64,000 nucleotides of DNA, from contig NC_052350.1 of the NCBI RefSeq assembly GCF_009727055.1, positions 31,038,789 to 31,102,788 on the forward strand, in the 5' to 3' direction. This DNA comes from Benincasa hispida. Its lineage: Eukaryota > Streptophyta > Magnoliopsida > Cucurbitales > Cucurbitaceae. Within the stretch, counting starts at the first letter, position 1; each line of letters begins with the position of its first letter. The notes under the pieces were generated by a model. The model did not search any database, was not told where the DNA came from, and saw nothing but the letters and a program-made list of their open reading frames with translations. The position numbers were made by a program, and so were the translations under genes. Shown in pieces: positions 35,185-47,345 of this stretch.

Positions 35185-36300
35185 TCAGATGTAGACCAGC
35201 GAGTCCAACCGGTAGGCGATGTCGAAGCAATCCAAAGACTCACCATCATGGAAGACCTTTAACCTATGTCCATTAACTTTAATGACTTTTCCTGTCTCAA
35301 GATTAACAATGTCTACTGCACCATAAGGATAAACGTGAGAAACACCAAAGGGCCCAATCCACTTGGACCGGAGTTTACCAAGCATAAATTTCAATCGAGA
35401 GTTATAAAGGAGTACCTTTTGCCCTACCTGAAACTCCTTGGGTGCAAGCATCTTGTCATGAAGGTCCTTCACTTTTTGGTTATAAATCAAGGAATTATCA
35501 AAACATTCTAACCTCAACTCTTCCAACTCCTGAAGCTGTAAAAGTTTGGCTCCCCAGTTGCCTCTAAGTCCCAGTTGCACTTCTTGATAGCCCAATAAGC
35601 CATGTACTAGATTTCAACTGGAAGATGGCAAGCCTTACCATAAACCATCCGGTAAAGGGACATTCTAATAGGATTTTTGAAAGTTGTCCTGTAGGCCCAT
35701 AGAGCGTCATCAAGCCGAAGGCTCAATCCTTTCTTCCTGTGTTGACCACCTTTTCCAAAATTGTCTTTACTTCCATGTTGGACACCTTTTCCTACCCATT
35801 AGTCTGAGGGTGGTGTGGGGTGGCAATACGTGTTGGACAACATACTTCTTCAACAAGAATGCAATGACTCTATTGCAAAAGTGTGATCACTGATCGCTGA
35901 TGATTGCTTTAGGGAAGCCAAACCTGCTAAGAATGTTAGTCTTCAAAAAACCTGCAACCACTTTAGCATCATCAGTAACTGTGGCCTTTGCTTCCACCCA
36001 TTTGGAAACATAGTCCACTGCCAATAAAATATATTTGTACCCACAAGAAGAAGGAGAAGGTCTCATAAAGTCAATCCCCCTAACATCAAATATTTCACAA
36101 AAAAGTATAGGGAATTGTGGCATCTCATTCCTACGAGACAACACTCTAGATTTCTGACACCGCTCACAAGTTTTGCAAACAAAATATGCATCTCTAAATA
36201 GTGTGTCCCAATATAAACCAGAATCTAAGACTTTTTTGGCAGTTCTCTTGGGACTGAAGTGCCCTCCACATGCATGTTTATGACAAAATTCAAGAACAAA
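35185..36300 (-). pseudogene. G3 integrase, decayed
   Basis: Reading the minus strand, the zinc module is in HKHACGGHFSPKRTAKKVLDSGLYW then CKTCERCQ. The core has GIDFMRPSPSS and AIISDQ, followed by a stop at 35887-35889. The frame then continues with SHFCN. The third acidic position reads Lys (35786-35788) in a G-stop-EKVSN context, so the D-D-E triad is broken. The C-terminal 136-residue frame (35595-35185) holds [14 protein letters not shown] and [12 protein letters not shown]. Confidence 0.82.
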
Positions 36301-37059
36301 AAAGAACTCATCATTAGGGACACACCTCCTTACTGCCTGATCGGAACAAAACTTCCACATAATAGAATCCTCCCAAACATAATATTTTGACTCACTTTTA
36401 ATTTTATCTTGCCTATGTTTGTTCATCCCATGCGGGAACTTACCAGTGGTCAAGTAATTCACAATGTCAACGTACCAGGGAGTCATAGAAATACCATCTT
36501 TCTGCATCAAAGTGTGGTTAGGGAAGTCTCTATAAGAACTGAGGCAACCTCTCTCTGCTACAATTCTACTCAAGTGATCGACAACGACATTCTCGCATCC
36601 TTTTCTGTCTTGGAGTTTCAGGTTGAACTCCTGAAGGAGAAGAACCCACTTCAATAATCTAGGTTTGGACTTCTTCTTTGACATCAGGTAGCGTAGAGCT
36701 GCATGGTCAGAAAAAAGCGTAATTTCATATCCCAAAATATAAGAGCGAATTTTTTCTAAAGCAAAAATAACAGCTAAAAACTCCTTTTTCGTCGTGGTGT
36801 AGCTGCACTGAGCTGGGTTGAGGGTCTTTGAAGCATAGTAGATGACGTGATGTTTCTTATCGATCTTCTACCCCAACACTACTCTCACAGCATGGTCACT
36901 CGCGTCGCACATGATCTCAAAGGGAAGGTCCCAACAAGGAGCTTGAATAACCGGAGTGCACGACAAGGCATTTTTTAGCACATCAAAACTTTTCCTACAT
37001 TTGTCATTAAAACTCAAAGGCCACGTTCTTTTGGAGAAGAGAGGTCCTCGGTTGAGCAA
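36300..37059 (-). pseudogene. G3 RNase H, decayed
   Basis: The minus-strand block DLPFEIMCDASDHAVRVVLG (36868-37059) opens the domain. The segment LNPAQCSYTTTKKEFLAV-like follows across a frame break. The end is in the frame starting at 36735: [37 protein letters not shown], then the connection to integrase (DHLSRI). The second and third frames together keep most of the domain, but no single frame covers it. Confidence 0.8.
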
Positions 37060-37726
37060 TCTTACTGAAACCTTTAATGAACCTGCGATAGAAACCTACA
37101 TGACCAAGAAACAAACAAACCTCCCTCACATTTGTGGGGTAAGGGAGCTTAGCAATAACATCAATTTTAGCAGGATCTACCTCTATGTCATGCTCAGATA
37201 CTATAAGTCCTAAAACTATGCCACGCGGGGCCATGAAATGACACTTTTCAAAATTCAGAACAAGGTTAGACTTAATCCATCTTTCTAGCACCCTAGAAAA
37301 ATTAGACAGACAATCAACAAATGAGTCTCCATATACAATAAAGTCATCCATAAAAACCTCCATGCATTTTTCAATATACTCAGAAAATATGGACATCATA
37401 CAATGCTGAAAGGTGTCGGGAGCATTACATAGTCCAAATGGCATTCTTCTAAAAGCGAAGGTGTTATAAGGACATGTAAATGCCATCTTCTGTTGGTCCT
37501 CTTGATTTATCGAGATCTGATAGAAACCTAAAAAACCATCGAGAAAACAGAAGAAGGGCTTTCCAGCAAGCCTTTCGAGCATACTACTCTCATCATTTTT
37601 AACCATAGTAATACCCATTTTCTTAGGCACTACATGAATAAGATTGACCCACTCGCTATCAGGGATAGGATAGATAATACCTGCATCCAAGAGTTTGAAT
37701 ACCTCTTTCATGAATACCTCATTCAA
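37007..37726 (-). pseudogene. G3 reverse transcriptase with internal deletion
   Basis: A 239-residue frame on the minus strand: KLLDAGIIYPIPDSEWV, VVPKKMG, then directly MLERLAGKPFFCFLDGF. Compared with G1 and G2 about 35-40 residues before MLERLAG are missing. These include the segment with WRxCxDYRKLN, so a conserved RT block is lost. The catalytic FMDDFIVYG box is intact, with Asp codons at 37343-37348. The rest (KCHFMAPRGIVLG, FLGHVGFYRRFIKGFSKIA) is normal for the family. Confidence 0.85.
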
Positions 37727-37876
37727 GACAGGATTCAGACATCGTTAGGGTTGTCGACAAGGCTTAGCTCCATCTTCCAAAGAGATTTGATGCATGCACA
37801 CAGCAAGACTAATACCTTTAATGTTGGCCAGCGTCCATCCAATGGCCAACTTATATTTTTGCAATACCTCAACCAA

Positions 37877-38828
37877 TTACTTTTCTTGTTCCTCAATTAG
37901 ATTATTGGAGATAATAACAGGCAAGGTCTCAACTTCCCCCAGATAGGCGTATTTTAGGTGGTCTGGAAGCTTATTCACCTCCAATTTAGGTGCCTGCAAA
38001 ACAAAAGGAAGCACCTTGTCAGAAGATTCATCATCAAAACATGAGAGCATACTTACCAGCTCTGTCATGGACAAGGTGGCAAGCTCTCCAAAGGGGGTTA
38101 AATCTCCTGAGTCATCATCGTCGTCGTCGTAGACATCCCATACAACCTCCTGCTCAAGAGAGTCAAACACATCAATTTGGCACAAAGAATGTACTTTCCC
38201 TATGGTGGAAGTTTTCATAGCATCGAAAATATTAAACTTGACCAACTCACCATCGAACTCCATAGACAAAGTGCCTTCATCTACATCAATCTTAGCCTTA
38301 GCCATCTTCATAAAAGGCCGCCCAAGCAAGATTGATGCAGATGAGATGAATGTGGGCTCTTCCATCTTAAGAACATAGAAATCGGTAGGAAAAAGAAACT
38401 TATTGACTTGAACTAGGACATCCTCTATGACTCTTAATGGGTGAATAAATGACCTATCTGCTAATTGTATGATAACTCCAGTTTCAATTAAGTCCTTTAA
38501 TTTTAATTCTTGAAAAATTGAATAAGGCATAAAATTTATTGATGCACCCAATTCTAGCATGGCTCTATCAATTTTCTTTTTGCCTATGATGCAAGGGAGA
38601 GAAAACATATCTAGATCCTTATATTTTTCTGGCAAGTTTTTCTGTAGGATTATAAATACGGATTGACTTACCACCAATCTTTTTTTCCTTGGCTTGTCTT
38701 TCATCCCCGCGCAACGACATTGTTTGTGCGCCCCTTACCGCCTGATGAGTCGACCAATTCCTCTACCCCGCTTCTTTTCCTCGTGCAAAGCTCCTTCAGG
38801 AATTTGGCATATTTAAGAATTTGCTTGA
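37877..38828 (-). pseudogene. G3 protease and linker, cut from gag by G2
   Basis: A 275-residue frame on the minus strand covers the protease. The active-site box reads MLELGASINFMP, with Glu (38552-38554) where G1 has Asp, so catalysis is doubtful. ILLGRPFMKMAKAKIDV follows. A run of eight acidic residues (DVYDDDDDDSGD) lies in the linker, then DHLKYAYLGEVETLPVIIS leads to RT. The sequence from 38828 to 38704 encodes the piece preceding the protease (ILKYAKFLKELC), which joins to the gag frame ending at 49010. Confidence 0.85.
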
Positions 38829-40502
38829 TGATAACGGGTAGAAATGCACGTTATCATAGTGCTAAGTTCTTAAACAATGTTGGCTTGCATTGATAAAATA
38901 TGTTAAATTGTGTCCAAAAAGCATCACATTCATAATATAGCGGTCGCATGCGTTCATCGCATAGAAACAGTTGATTTTTGTATTTTTATGCAGAATATGT
39001 GTTGACGCAAGGTGGAAATTGCGATCATAGGAAATCATTGGTCGAGCGCAGCATTACTGACTTTGCAGTGATCGTGTTCGCAAACATTTTCTCAAGAAGG
39101 ATTGTCGCAACTTGGTCGGCGCCACATGGTGGGCGCATCTAGTGAAAGGCTAATTAATCGCGATGGGACAAAAAGCTGATGATAGTCGAATCCGAATTAA
39201 GTTGACAGCCACTAACGATAAAAAGTACATTTAGCTTTTCGGTGACAAATATTCGGCACATCAGTTAGGGAATTAAAGTCATCCCATCTTTGCAATCATG
39301 AGAGAGAAGCCATCGTTCACCCTGGATGTTCTATAAATACCAAGGGCAACCTTCAGAAAAGGGGGTTCGAAAGTTTATACGTTCGGATTGCACGTCTTTG
39401 TTCATAGTTTTACTTTCGTTTTAAGGCGGAGCAAGAGAAGAGTGGTGACTCCGAAGATCGCTCAGGGAAACTTGAGAGAGAACCTTGAGGAGTAGAAGCA
39501 GAGAGCGGGCCGACTCTCACAAAAGCAAGATTATCTTTTGAACACGAGTAGAAAAATAGTGTAAAAGCCTGGGCAGCAAGAGATTGCTGCCAGGCTCTTT
39601 ATTCTATTCTTGCATTATTGTTTTGTACCTCATCTCTACATTTATACAATGAAAGTTCTTATTCTACATCTGTTCATTCTCCTAGTACGCATGAGTAGCT
39701 AAACTAGTCGAATGGGTTGAGAAGAACTAAGCTAACATAACCTAGGAAGTTCATTGCTTACGATTATCTTGTGTTATGTTGTGCCAAATACCCCTTTAGA
39801 GCTACTTGAGAGAGAGTTTGAAGAAAGAACCTAAGCCTCGAGAGAGCTAGGTTAGAATCTAGACTTGAGAAACCAAGATTAGAACTGCATAAACAAGAGA
39901 TGGGGACTTAAAGATAAGCTCTGTTTGTCAACCTGCATCGCATGCATCCTAGAGATAGGAATGATATTATGTGGTCGCCTTATTTATGTGTGTGTCGTTC
40001 TGTCATCACATAAATAAGAATAGAGGCTTATCTCTAGGTCCTATAGACTTATCGCATATTAGCATGCGTTTTAACATTAGAAGTCGTAGCATTCGCATCG
40101 AGAGATGGTTTACTATTGTATGCATGTTGCATGATCGCAAAGCATGAACGCATCCTAGGAAGTGTTAGTCGAAACCCTTCTCAACTCATTCACCGCATAC
40201 TCATCGCATTTCCCGTTTATTCAACTCTTTTCAAACTCCGTCGCATTTGTTTATATTTTCATTACCACAAACAACAACCTCAACAACTATTTATTTATTT
40301 GGTTACTGCAAAGTTTTCATAAAAATTACCATTGCAACCTCTTTTCACAAGTCCCTGAGTTCGACCCTGGACTTACCAGGAAACTTAGTGGAGTTTACAC
40401 TTGGATTCTGCTAAGGAAACTTGAGTGCCATTGCAACCTCTTTTCAATGTAATTTCATCATCGTATATCATCCACATTTCCACATCGTAAAATCAAGCAT
40501 CA
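38829..40502 (+). repeat. G2 5' LTR (1,674 bp)
   Basis: It starts TGATAACGGG and ends AAGCATCA. It is nearly identical in layout to the 3' LTR (1,664 bp). The TATA decamer is at 39331-39340. A conserved block, cagcttttcggtgac, lies about 100 bases upstream of it in all LTRs of this family. Confidence 0.92.
39331..39340 (+). promoter_or_regulatory. G2 LTR TATA box
   Basis: CTATAAATAC about 500 bases into the LTR, at the same place as in the 3' LTR (47853-47862) and in the solo LTR at 12536. Confidence 0.65.
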
Positions 40503-40508
40503 AGTTTT

Positions 40509-40526
40509 TGGTGCCGTTGCCGAGGA
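40509..40526 (+). other. Primer-binding site, tRNA-Asp type (G2)
   Basis: TGGTGCCGTTGCCGAGGA, two transitions from the plant tRNA-Asp site TGGCGCCGTTGCCGGGGA. It lies a few bases after the LTR end. Confidence 0.88.
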
Positions 40527-40599
40527 CTTTGGAAAAATAGAGTGTTAATGGTAATTTTTCTGATTTCTCTGCAGACTCTCAATCTCTAGCGAATTACGA

Positions 40600-42540
40600 C
40601 CCGGAGATTGAGAGGATGCTCAGAAAAAGATTGAGAGACCGCCAGCAACAACCATAGTCAAATAAAGAAGAGATGGCAGAGCAGCCTGGAAACAGAGCAC
40701 CAAATGAAAATAACGTCATGGTGAATCCAATCCTGCTGGCAAACGATCGCAATAGACTCATTAGGAACTGTGCGTCGCTAAACCTCTATGATTTCTCTCC
40801 AGGAATTATGAGGCCTGCCCTCGACGGAAGTAGATTCAAAATGAAACCGGTGATGCTGCTGATGATCCAGACTGCAGGACAATTCGAAGGACGGCGTGGC
40901 GAGGACCCACATGCCCACCTCCATAGTTTTATTGAAATCTGCAATACTTTTGTGTTTCCGAATATCTCTACCGAAGAAATTCGACTAACTTTGTTCCCAT
41001 TTCTCTCTGTGATCAGGCTAGGAAATGGGCGTATTCTCTCGAACCGGGAGAGATCACTTCTTGGGAACAGGTCGTGGAGAAGTTTATTTAGAAATACTTC
41101 CCACCTACTGAGAACACCAGACGAAGGAAACTAATTACAAATTTTGAACAAGACATGGACGAATCGCTCAGTGATACCTGGGCGAGGTTTAAGAGGTTGG
41201 TCAGGGACTGTCCACACAATGGATTACCAGGCTGCCTTCTGTCTCTTATACACATCTAGATGTGTATAAGAGACAGGTTTAAGAGGTTGATCCGGGACTG
41301 TCCACACAATGGTTTGTCAGACTGCCTTCAGATGGAAATCTTTTATCATGGTTTGAATCCCGCTTCGCAGACTGCTGCCAATGCGACAGCCGCTGGTGGT
41401 CTGCTTGATAAAACATATGACGAGGTGAAGAATATCTTGGATCGCATCTTTAGAACCACGAACATTGGAGAGAGAGTGACCAGAGATTGAGAAACAAAGA
41501 CAATGAAGCAAGTAATAGTGCTATTGCTTCACTACAGAATCAGATGACCACAATGATGAACTTAATTAAGGGAATTGCGATCAACAGCCCAACACCACAA
41601 ACTAGGCAAATCAACGCAATTAGTCAATACACCGCAAGGTGTGCGACTTGCGGTGATGGGCATGCAATGGAAGATTGCCCGTAAAATCCACAGTCCGTTT
41701 ACTTTGTAAAAAATAATCCCTTTTCGAATACCTACAACCCCGGGTGGAGAAACCACCTCAAATTTGCATGGAAGAATCAGCAACAGAACTTCCAATCCAT
41801 GGCGCAGAAAAAAGGCCACCTGGATTCTTCCCACACAACAATGGTCAGACAAGAAATCAAGCAAGTAGCTCGCAACCACCGCAATCCTCTTCCTTGGAGA
41901 GCTTGTTAAAGTAGTACATAGAGAAAAAACGAGACTGTGCTTCAAAGTCAGGCTACGCTCATCCGCAATCTAGAATTACAGATAGACCAGATTGTAAGCG
42001 AGCTAAAGAGTAGACCGCAAGGGGCTCTACCGAGTTCAACAGAACTTCCACGCAACCCGGGGGGATCAGGTAAAGAGCAATGTCAGGTTGTGACATTGCG
42101 AAGTGGGAAGACTGTGGAAGGAGAAAAGAAGGAGCTTAGTTGGACATCCCATTGTGGTAGAACCTGAAATTGTGGTGACGCAAGAAGAAGAAAGAGAAAA
42201 AGAAGCAGTAGAATCAGAGGTTGCATCGACCTTAAAGCCAACTGAGACGGGGTCCATGAAAGTGCAGTTACCCCCTTTCCCGCAGAGACTAAGGAAGAAA
42301 AAGAATGAAGAGGTACAGTATCAACGCTTCTTATCTATGTTAAAGCAATTGCATATTAAAATTCCATTCAGTTAATCGATTGAGGAAATGCCTACATACA
42401 CAAAGTTTCTGAAGGATATGGTAACCAAGAAGAGGGGAACTAGTAAGTTTGCCAGATGGTGTTAACACAAAGTTTGAAATCAATAATTCCACCAAAGATG
42501 ACTGTACATCGGGCAAGCCCTGTGTGACCTGAGAGCCAGC
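40600..42540 (+). pseudogene. G2 gag, decayed and carrying an adapter artefact
   Basis: The N-terminal frame at 40673-41134 includes MVNPILLANDRNR and GQFEGRRGEDPHAHLHSFIEICN. A frameshift near 41005 scrambles the Retrotrans_gag core (FPFLSVIRLGN instead of FPFSLCDQARKW), and a stop lies near 41088. The adapter at 41239-41276 sits between two versions of the RFKRLVRDCPHNGL segment. A zinc knuckle CATCGDGHAMEDC is at about 41642-41680. Beyond this, LRSGKT and LKQLHIKIPF blocks mark the end of gag. Same family as the G1 gag. Confidence 0.85.
41239..41276. other. Inverted Tn5/Nextera mosaic ends (library adapter)
   Basis: CTGTCTCTTATACACATCT (41239-41257) is followed immediately by its reverse complement AGATGTGTATAAGAGACAG (41258-41276). 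This 38-bp palindrome is the Tn5 mosaic-end pair used as a circularisation junction in Nextera mate-pair libraries. It is not plant DNA. The translated start MCIRDR at 41260 is a known sign of it. Sequence on either side is the same gag segment, in two versions. Confidence 0.97.
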
Positions 42541-43126
42541 ATAAATTTGATGCCTCTGTCGATCTTTAGGCAGCTGAATGTGGAGCAACTTGTGCCCACA
42601 ACTGTGACTCTTCAACTAGCCGATAGATCTCTGGTGCATCCAGAGGGAGAGGTGAAGGACGTGTTGATAACCATTGACAAATTTATCCTACCAGTCGACT
42701 TCGTCATTTTGGACTACGAGGTTGACAAAGATGTGCCCATCATTCTGAGGCAACCATTTTTATCAACAGGTCGTGCTCAGATTGATGTGCATAAAAGGGA
42801 AATCACTTTGAGCATCGACGGACAGAAGCTCAAGTTCAACATAATTCGTGCCATGAAGTTTCTGGATGAAGAAGACTTTCATGACTCAGATGATAACAAG
42901 AATTTGATCGAAGAAGAAAAGTTTGATGAAGAAAATGAAGAAGAGGATGCCAGCGCATCCGTTTCTGCTTGTAATGCGATCATAACAAAAACAAGCAAGG
43001 AAGAAGAAATGATCGCAGACCAAGAAAAAGAACCAACAAAAAAAGAAGAAAAACAACGCAACCATCCCTAGAAGAACCACCGACACTGAATTAAAAACCC
43101 TACCGAATCATTTAAAGTACGCATTT
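42500..43126 (+). pseudogene. G2 protease and linker, active site changed
   Basis: The active-site box reads CDLRASINLMPLS: Arg (42532-42534) replaces the Gly of D-L-G-A in G1. About 40 bases before it are missing relative to G1. The second block reads ILRQPFLSTGRAQIDV instead of ILGRPFLSTG. The acidic linker runs to about 43070, followed by an RT-linker start (LKYAFLGQNEKLPVII). The protease is very probably inactive. Confidence 0.85.
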
Positions 43127-44196
43127 TTGGGGCAGAACGAGAAGTTGCCAGTTATTATTTTCTCTGAGCTTAACGAAGATCAGAAGAATGCATTGATGAG
43201 CATTCTGAGGAAGCATATGCAAGTAATTGGCTGGACGCTCGCTGACATTAGAGGAATTAGCCCAGCGTATTGTATGTACTGCATTCGTCTTGAGGAGGAC
43301 CACAAAGCAACGATTGAACATCAGCGCAGGCTCAACCCTGCGATAAAAGAGGTCGTTAAAAAGGAGATCATCAAATGGTTAGATGCGGGCATCATCTATC
43401 CTATAGCAGATAGCACGTGGGTCAGCCCTATGCAATGTGTGCCGAAAAGGGTGGCATGACGGTAGTCCCCAACAAAAATAATGAATTAATATCGCAAAGA
43501 ACCGTCACTGGGTGGCGCATTTGCATGGACTACCGTAAGCTGAATGCGGCCACAAAGCAAGATCATTTCCCCCTACTATTCATTAATCAAATGCTAGACC
43601 GTCTAGCTGGAAATGACTTTTACTGCTTTCTGGATGGTTATGCCGGGTACAACCAGATTATGATAGCTCTAGAAGACCAAGACAAGACCACATTCACCTG
43701 CCCATATGGGACCTTTGCTTTTCACCGCATGCCGTTTGGCCTCTGCAATGCGTCAAACACGTTCCAAAGGTGCATAATGGCCATCTTTTCAGACTATCTT
43801 GAGGACTCTGTCCAAATATTTATGGACGAATTCTCTGTTTATGGGAAAACTTATGGAGTCTGTCTAGCCAACTTGGAGAAGATACGGAAGAGATGTGAAG
43901 AGACGAATCTGGTGCTTAATTGGGGAAAATGCCATTTCATGGTGAAGGAGGGCATAGTGTTGGGGCAAAAGGTTTCCCGAGATGGGTTGGAGGTGGACAA
44001 AGTAAAAATCAAAGCAATTGAAAAAATTCCACCTCCAACAAGCGTGAAGGTTGTACGAAGTTTTTTGGGGCACGCTAGATTCTACAGACGCTTTGTCAAA
44101 GATTTTTCCAAAATAGCACGACCACTGAGTGCGTTGTTAGAGGCTGACAGAAATTTGAGTTTGACAACAACTGCCTCAACGCATTCAGAGTTTTGA
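43127..44196 (+). pseudogene. G2 reverse transcriptase, catalytic Asp changed to Glu
   Basis: Two overlapping frames (43127-43459 and 43417-44196) cover the whole domain with one frameshift between them: KWLDAGIIYPIADSTWV, WRICMDYRKLNAATKQDHFP, YAGYNQIMIALEDQDK, MPFGLCNASNTFQRC. The catalytic box is FMDEFSVYG, with Glu at 43828-43830 in place of the second Asp kept in G1 and G3. This normally abolishes polymerase activity. FLGHARFYRRFVKDFSKIARP follows. A second frameshift near 44150 leads to RNase H. Confidence 0.9.
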
Positions 44197-44561
44197 AAAA
44201 TGCGTTGATTACCGCACCCGTATTAATTGCACCTGATTGGACCCTGCCTTTTGAAATAATGTACGATGTAAGCGGGTATGCGATGGGAGCAGCATTGGCA
44301 CAAAAGAGAAAAACAATCTTGCATCCCCTCGCATATGCGAGTAAAACATTAAATCCTGCTCAGACCAATTATACCACCACAGAGAAAGAGCTCCTTGTAG
44401 TTATTTTTGCGTTGGAAAAATTTCGAGCATATTTGCTGGGGACAAAGGTACTCATCCATACTGATCACTCGGCAATAAAGTACTTAATGACAAAGAAGGA
44501 CGCTAAGCCGAGATTGATCAGATGGGTTCTTCTCCTTCAAGAATTTGACAGAAATAATTGA
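44193..44561 (+). pseudogene. G2 RNase H, largely intact
   Basis: A 122-residue open frame: [20 protein letters not shown] with the first acidic residue, [26 protein letters not shown] with the Glu, then [12 protein letters not shown] with the third acidic residue. All three expected catalytic acids are present. A frameshift near 44550, within the block that reads IIDRKGTEN in G1, separates it from the integrase. This domain is better preserved than its G1 and G3 counterparts. Confidence 0.87.
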
Positions 44562-44599
44562 TTGAAAGGGGACGGAGAACCAAGTTAAGTATCACTTGT

Positions 44600-45973
44600 C
44601 TAGACTGGAAAATCCCGAGGTTGACCACAATGAATCAGAGGTGAGTGCGGTGTTCCCGGATGAGCAGCTGTTCCATATTGAAAAATTACCTTGGTATACC
44701 GACATAGTAAATTATTTGGTTTGTGAGCAATTTGCTGAAGATTACACCTACCACCAATAGAGAAAGCTCAAACATGAATGCAGACATTATTACTGGGATG
44801 AGCTGAATCTGTACAAAAGAGGAGCAGACCAGATTTTGTGATTATGCGTACCAAATGCTGCTCAACAACGCATATTATCGCAATGTCACGACTCACCATA
44901 TGGTGGGCACTTTGGAGGACAGCGCACCGCAGCTAAAGTTTTACAGAGTGGATTCTTTTGGCCCACATTGTTTAAGGATGCAGCTGACTATGCCATGAAG
45001 TGTGATCGGTGCCAGCACACAGGTAACATTTTATGGAAACATGCAATGCCGATGGACACCATTTGGAGCTTGAATTGTTCGACGTATGGGGCATTGATTT
45101 CATGGGACCATTCCCTCCCTCAAATGGTAAACATTATATTTTATTAGCCGTCGATTATGTCTCCAAGTGGGTAGAGGCAGTGGCATGCATCGTAAGCGAC
45201 GCGGCGGTAGTCTCTCAATTCTTGAAGAAACATATTTTCACTCGTTTTGGCACTCCCTATGTTATCATAAGTGATGAAGGGTCCCACTTTGTCAACCATA
45301 TTGTTAAGGAGCTGCTGCGCAAATACAACATCCTCCACAAAGTGGCCACCGCATACCATCTACAGACGAATGGTCAGGTCGAAGTGTCCAATCGAGAAAT
45401 TAAGCTGATACTTGAGAAGGTAGTAAGGCCTTCGCAAAAAGATTGGGCAACAAAGCTCGACGATGCATTGTGGGCATACCAGACTGCATTTAAAACACCT
45501 ATAGATATGTCCTCATATGTGTTGGTATTTGGTAAGGCATGTCACTTACCTCTGGAGCTGGAGTATAAAGTACTGTGGGCGGTAAAGAAGTTGAACTTTG
45601 ATTTGAAGAAAGCAGAAGAAGCGCGAAAAATGCAACTGGTCGAGCTAAAAGCATGGAGGATTAACGCATATGAGAACGCAAAAATTTACAATGAGTGCAC
45701 CAAGCGTTGGCACGACAAACACATATGCGGCAAAAACCTCCAAGTCAGGCAGAGGGTCTTACTCTTCAACTCACATCTATGGCTCTTCTCGGGAAACTAA
45801 AGTCACGTTGGTCCAGACCGTTCATAGTTAGACAAGTATTCCCGCATGGCGCAGTGGAATTATCAAATGATGATGGAACCAAGATATTCAAAGTTAATGG
45901 GAAAGGAGTAAATGCATATCATGGAGAAGGCCAGCATCGCCAAGTCAACTCCGTGGAACTAAAAGAACTTTGA
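44600..45973 (+). pseudogene. G2 integrase with intact D-D-E triad
   Basis: The zinc module (HDSPYGGHFGGQRTAAKV, then CDRCQHTGN) lies at 44884-45020 in a different frame from the core. The 45033-45800 frame holds GIDFMGPF (Asp 45096-45098), IISDEGSHF (Asp 45273-45275) and [10 protein letters not shown] (Glu 45381-45383). The second Asp and the Glu are 35 residues apart, as in D,D-35-E integrases. The C-terminal segment shifts frame near 45780 and ends at 45973 (SRWSRPFIVRQVF, FKVNGKGVNAYHGEG). Three stops precede the zinc module (44746-44840). Confidence 0.88.
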
Positions 45974-47345
45974 ATAAAGAAGGCAGTAGGTGGTCCCTGC
46001 GTTATCAGACAATCGCAATCCATCAGGGATGCAAGTTTTGGGAAGCATGGAATCTTCAATTCTTCTCTACTATTAGGAATTCTCATTATATCGTCACTAT
46101 ATCTTTCCAGTCTTTTCTTATTCTTATTCTTAAAAAAACAAAAAAAATGGAGATTGCGCTAAAAGAATTTTGTTTTGTTTAAAATAATTTGACCCTCTCT
46201 TTGTTTTTCTTGCAACGAGCAAGGCGCTGAATTGTGGAGATGTTACGTGAAGAGCAACTTATTTTACTCCGTCACCGCAATCCAAAGAAGATAGATCGGC
46301 GCAAATATGGATGCGTCAATACACACTACGGGCAATAACGCAAATTTAGGGGTGTATTCTTCCTTATCTCTATTTCAAATTTTGCACTATCGCATCGCAT
46401 TTTAGTTTTAAAGTTTTATCACCGCATCCTCTTTGATTACCGCAATCATTCGACATGGAAAATTTAGTGAGTAACCGCATACTGTCTCCTTGCCAATTAG
46501 GATTTCAATGATGAAAAATATGCTTCTATTTCTTTCGTATATACCAGAGTCAACTTAACTTTAAGATAGTCACCTCATAAAATATTTCTAGAAGTTAGGG
46601 GGTTGCTAGCTTTCTTTCAAATTCCCTTTACGAAGCATTCTAAGAACATCACATGAGTTATTTTAATCTTTTGGCAATGAGGACATTGCTGCATTTTAAA
46701 TTTGGGGGTGAGGTATGTATTTTTTGACCTTGCTATTTTGAAAAAAAAATAAAATAAAAATATATGAAGAAGAAAAGAGGAAAATAACAACTCCACTGTC
46801 AAGTTGTGAAAGGCACTCACCCGTAGTTGGATGTCCGCATGATACACGTGGGGGCAAGCCAAAACGAAAGTAAGTCACCTGAATCAACGCATAAATAAAT
46901 GACTGCAACTTTGCTGCCAAATAGGTATGAGTTTAGTCTGAGAAAGTGTGCATTGCTCGTAGTTAGATGTCCGCATGACACACGTGGAGGCAAGCCAAAA
47001 TGAAGGCAAGGCACTTGGATCAGCGCAAGGTCAGAAAAAAAAACAATAATGTCAAGAAATATGCAAGGATAAAATCATTTGACACCTCAGTGGAAAATTT
47101 TCTTTTTGAAATAAATCATGCGATGTTCCAGAATTTAGTAAAGTCCTTTTGAAGATTAAGCTTGCGATCCCCTAGGTCTTAGAAATATTTTAAGAAGAGA
47201 TTTGAAAAAGACTTAAGGAAACTTTGGTATATAGGATTTGAATGAAGTATCTTTGAGAAATCTAGGAAAAAAATATAGCGGTCGACTTGCTAAAGGAAAT
47301 CTTTAGCTTAGGCTTGAGGACAAGCATTGTTTAAATTTGGGGGTG
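45974..47345 (+). other. G2 untranslated 3' region with motif repeats and polypurine tract
   Basis: About 1.4 kb without recognisable coding sequence and no envelope ORF. It carries two copies of the motif gtagttggatgtccgcatga...gtgggggcaagcc at 46823-46870 and 46959-47006. The polypurine tract aaatttgggggtg precedes the 3' LTR. Confidence 0.75.
46823..47006 (+). repeat. Conserved 3'-UTR motif pair (G2)
   Basis: Two copies of about 48 bp start at 46823 and 46959, 136 bases apart, the same spacing as the G1 pair (11857 and 11993). The intervening sequence is also similar to G1 (tgagtttag, ctgagaaag, gcattgctcgtag). Confidence 0.75.

Noticed and set aside
35025..36657. Several frames of 69-85 residues on + over G3 pol
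   Set aside because: They are shadows of the minus-strand integrase and RNase H, which have clear domain matches.
41260..41490. Open frame starting MCIRDR
   Set aside because: The start codon lies in the library adapter. Only the downstream gag part is genuine.
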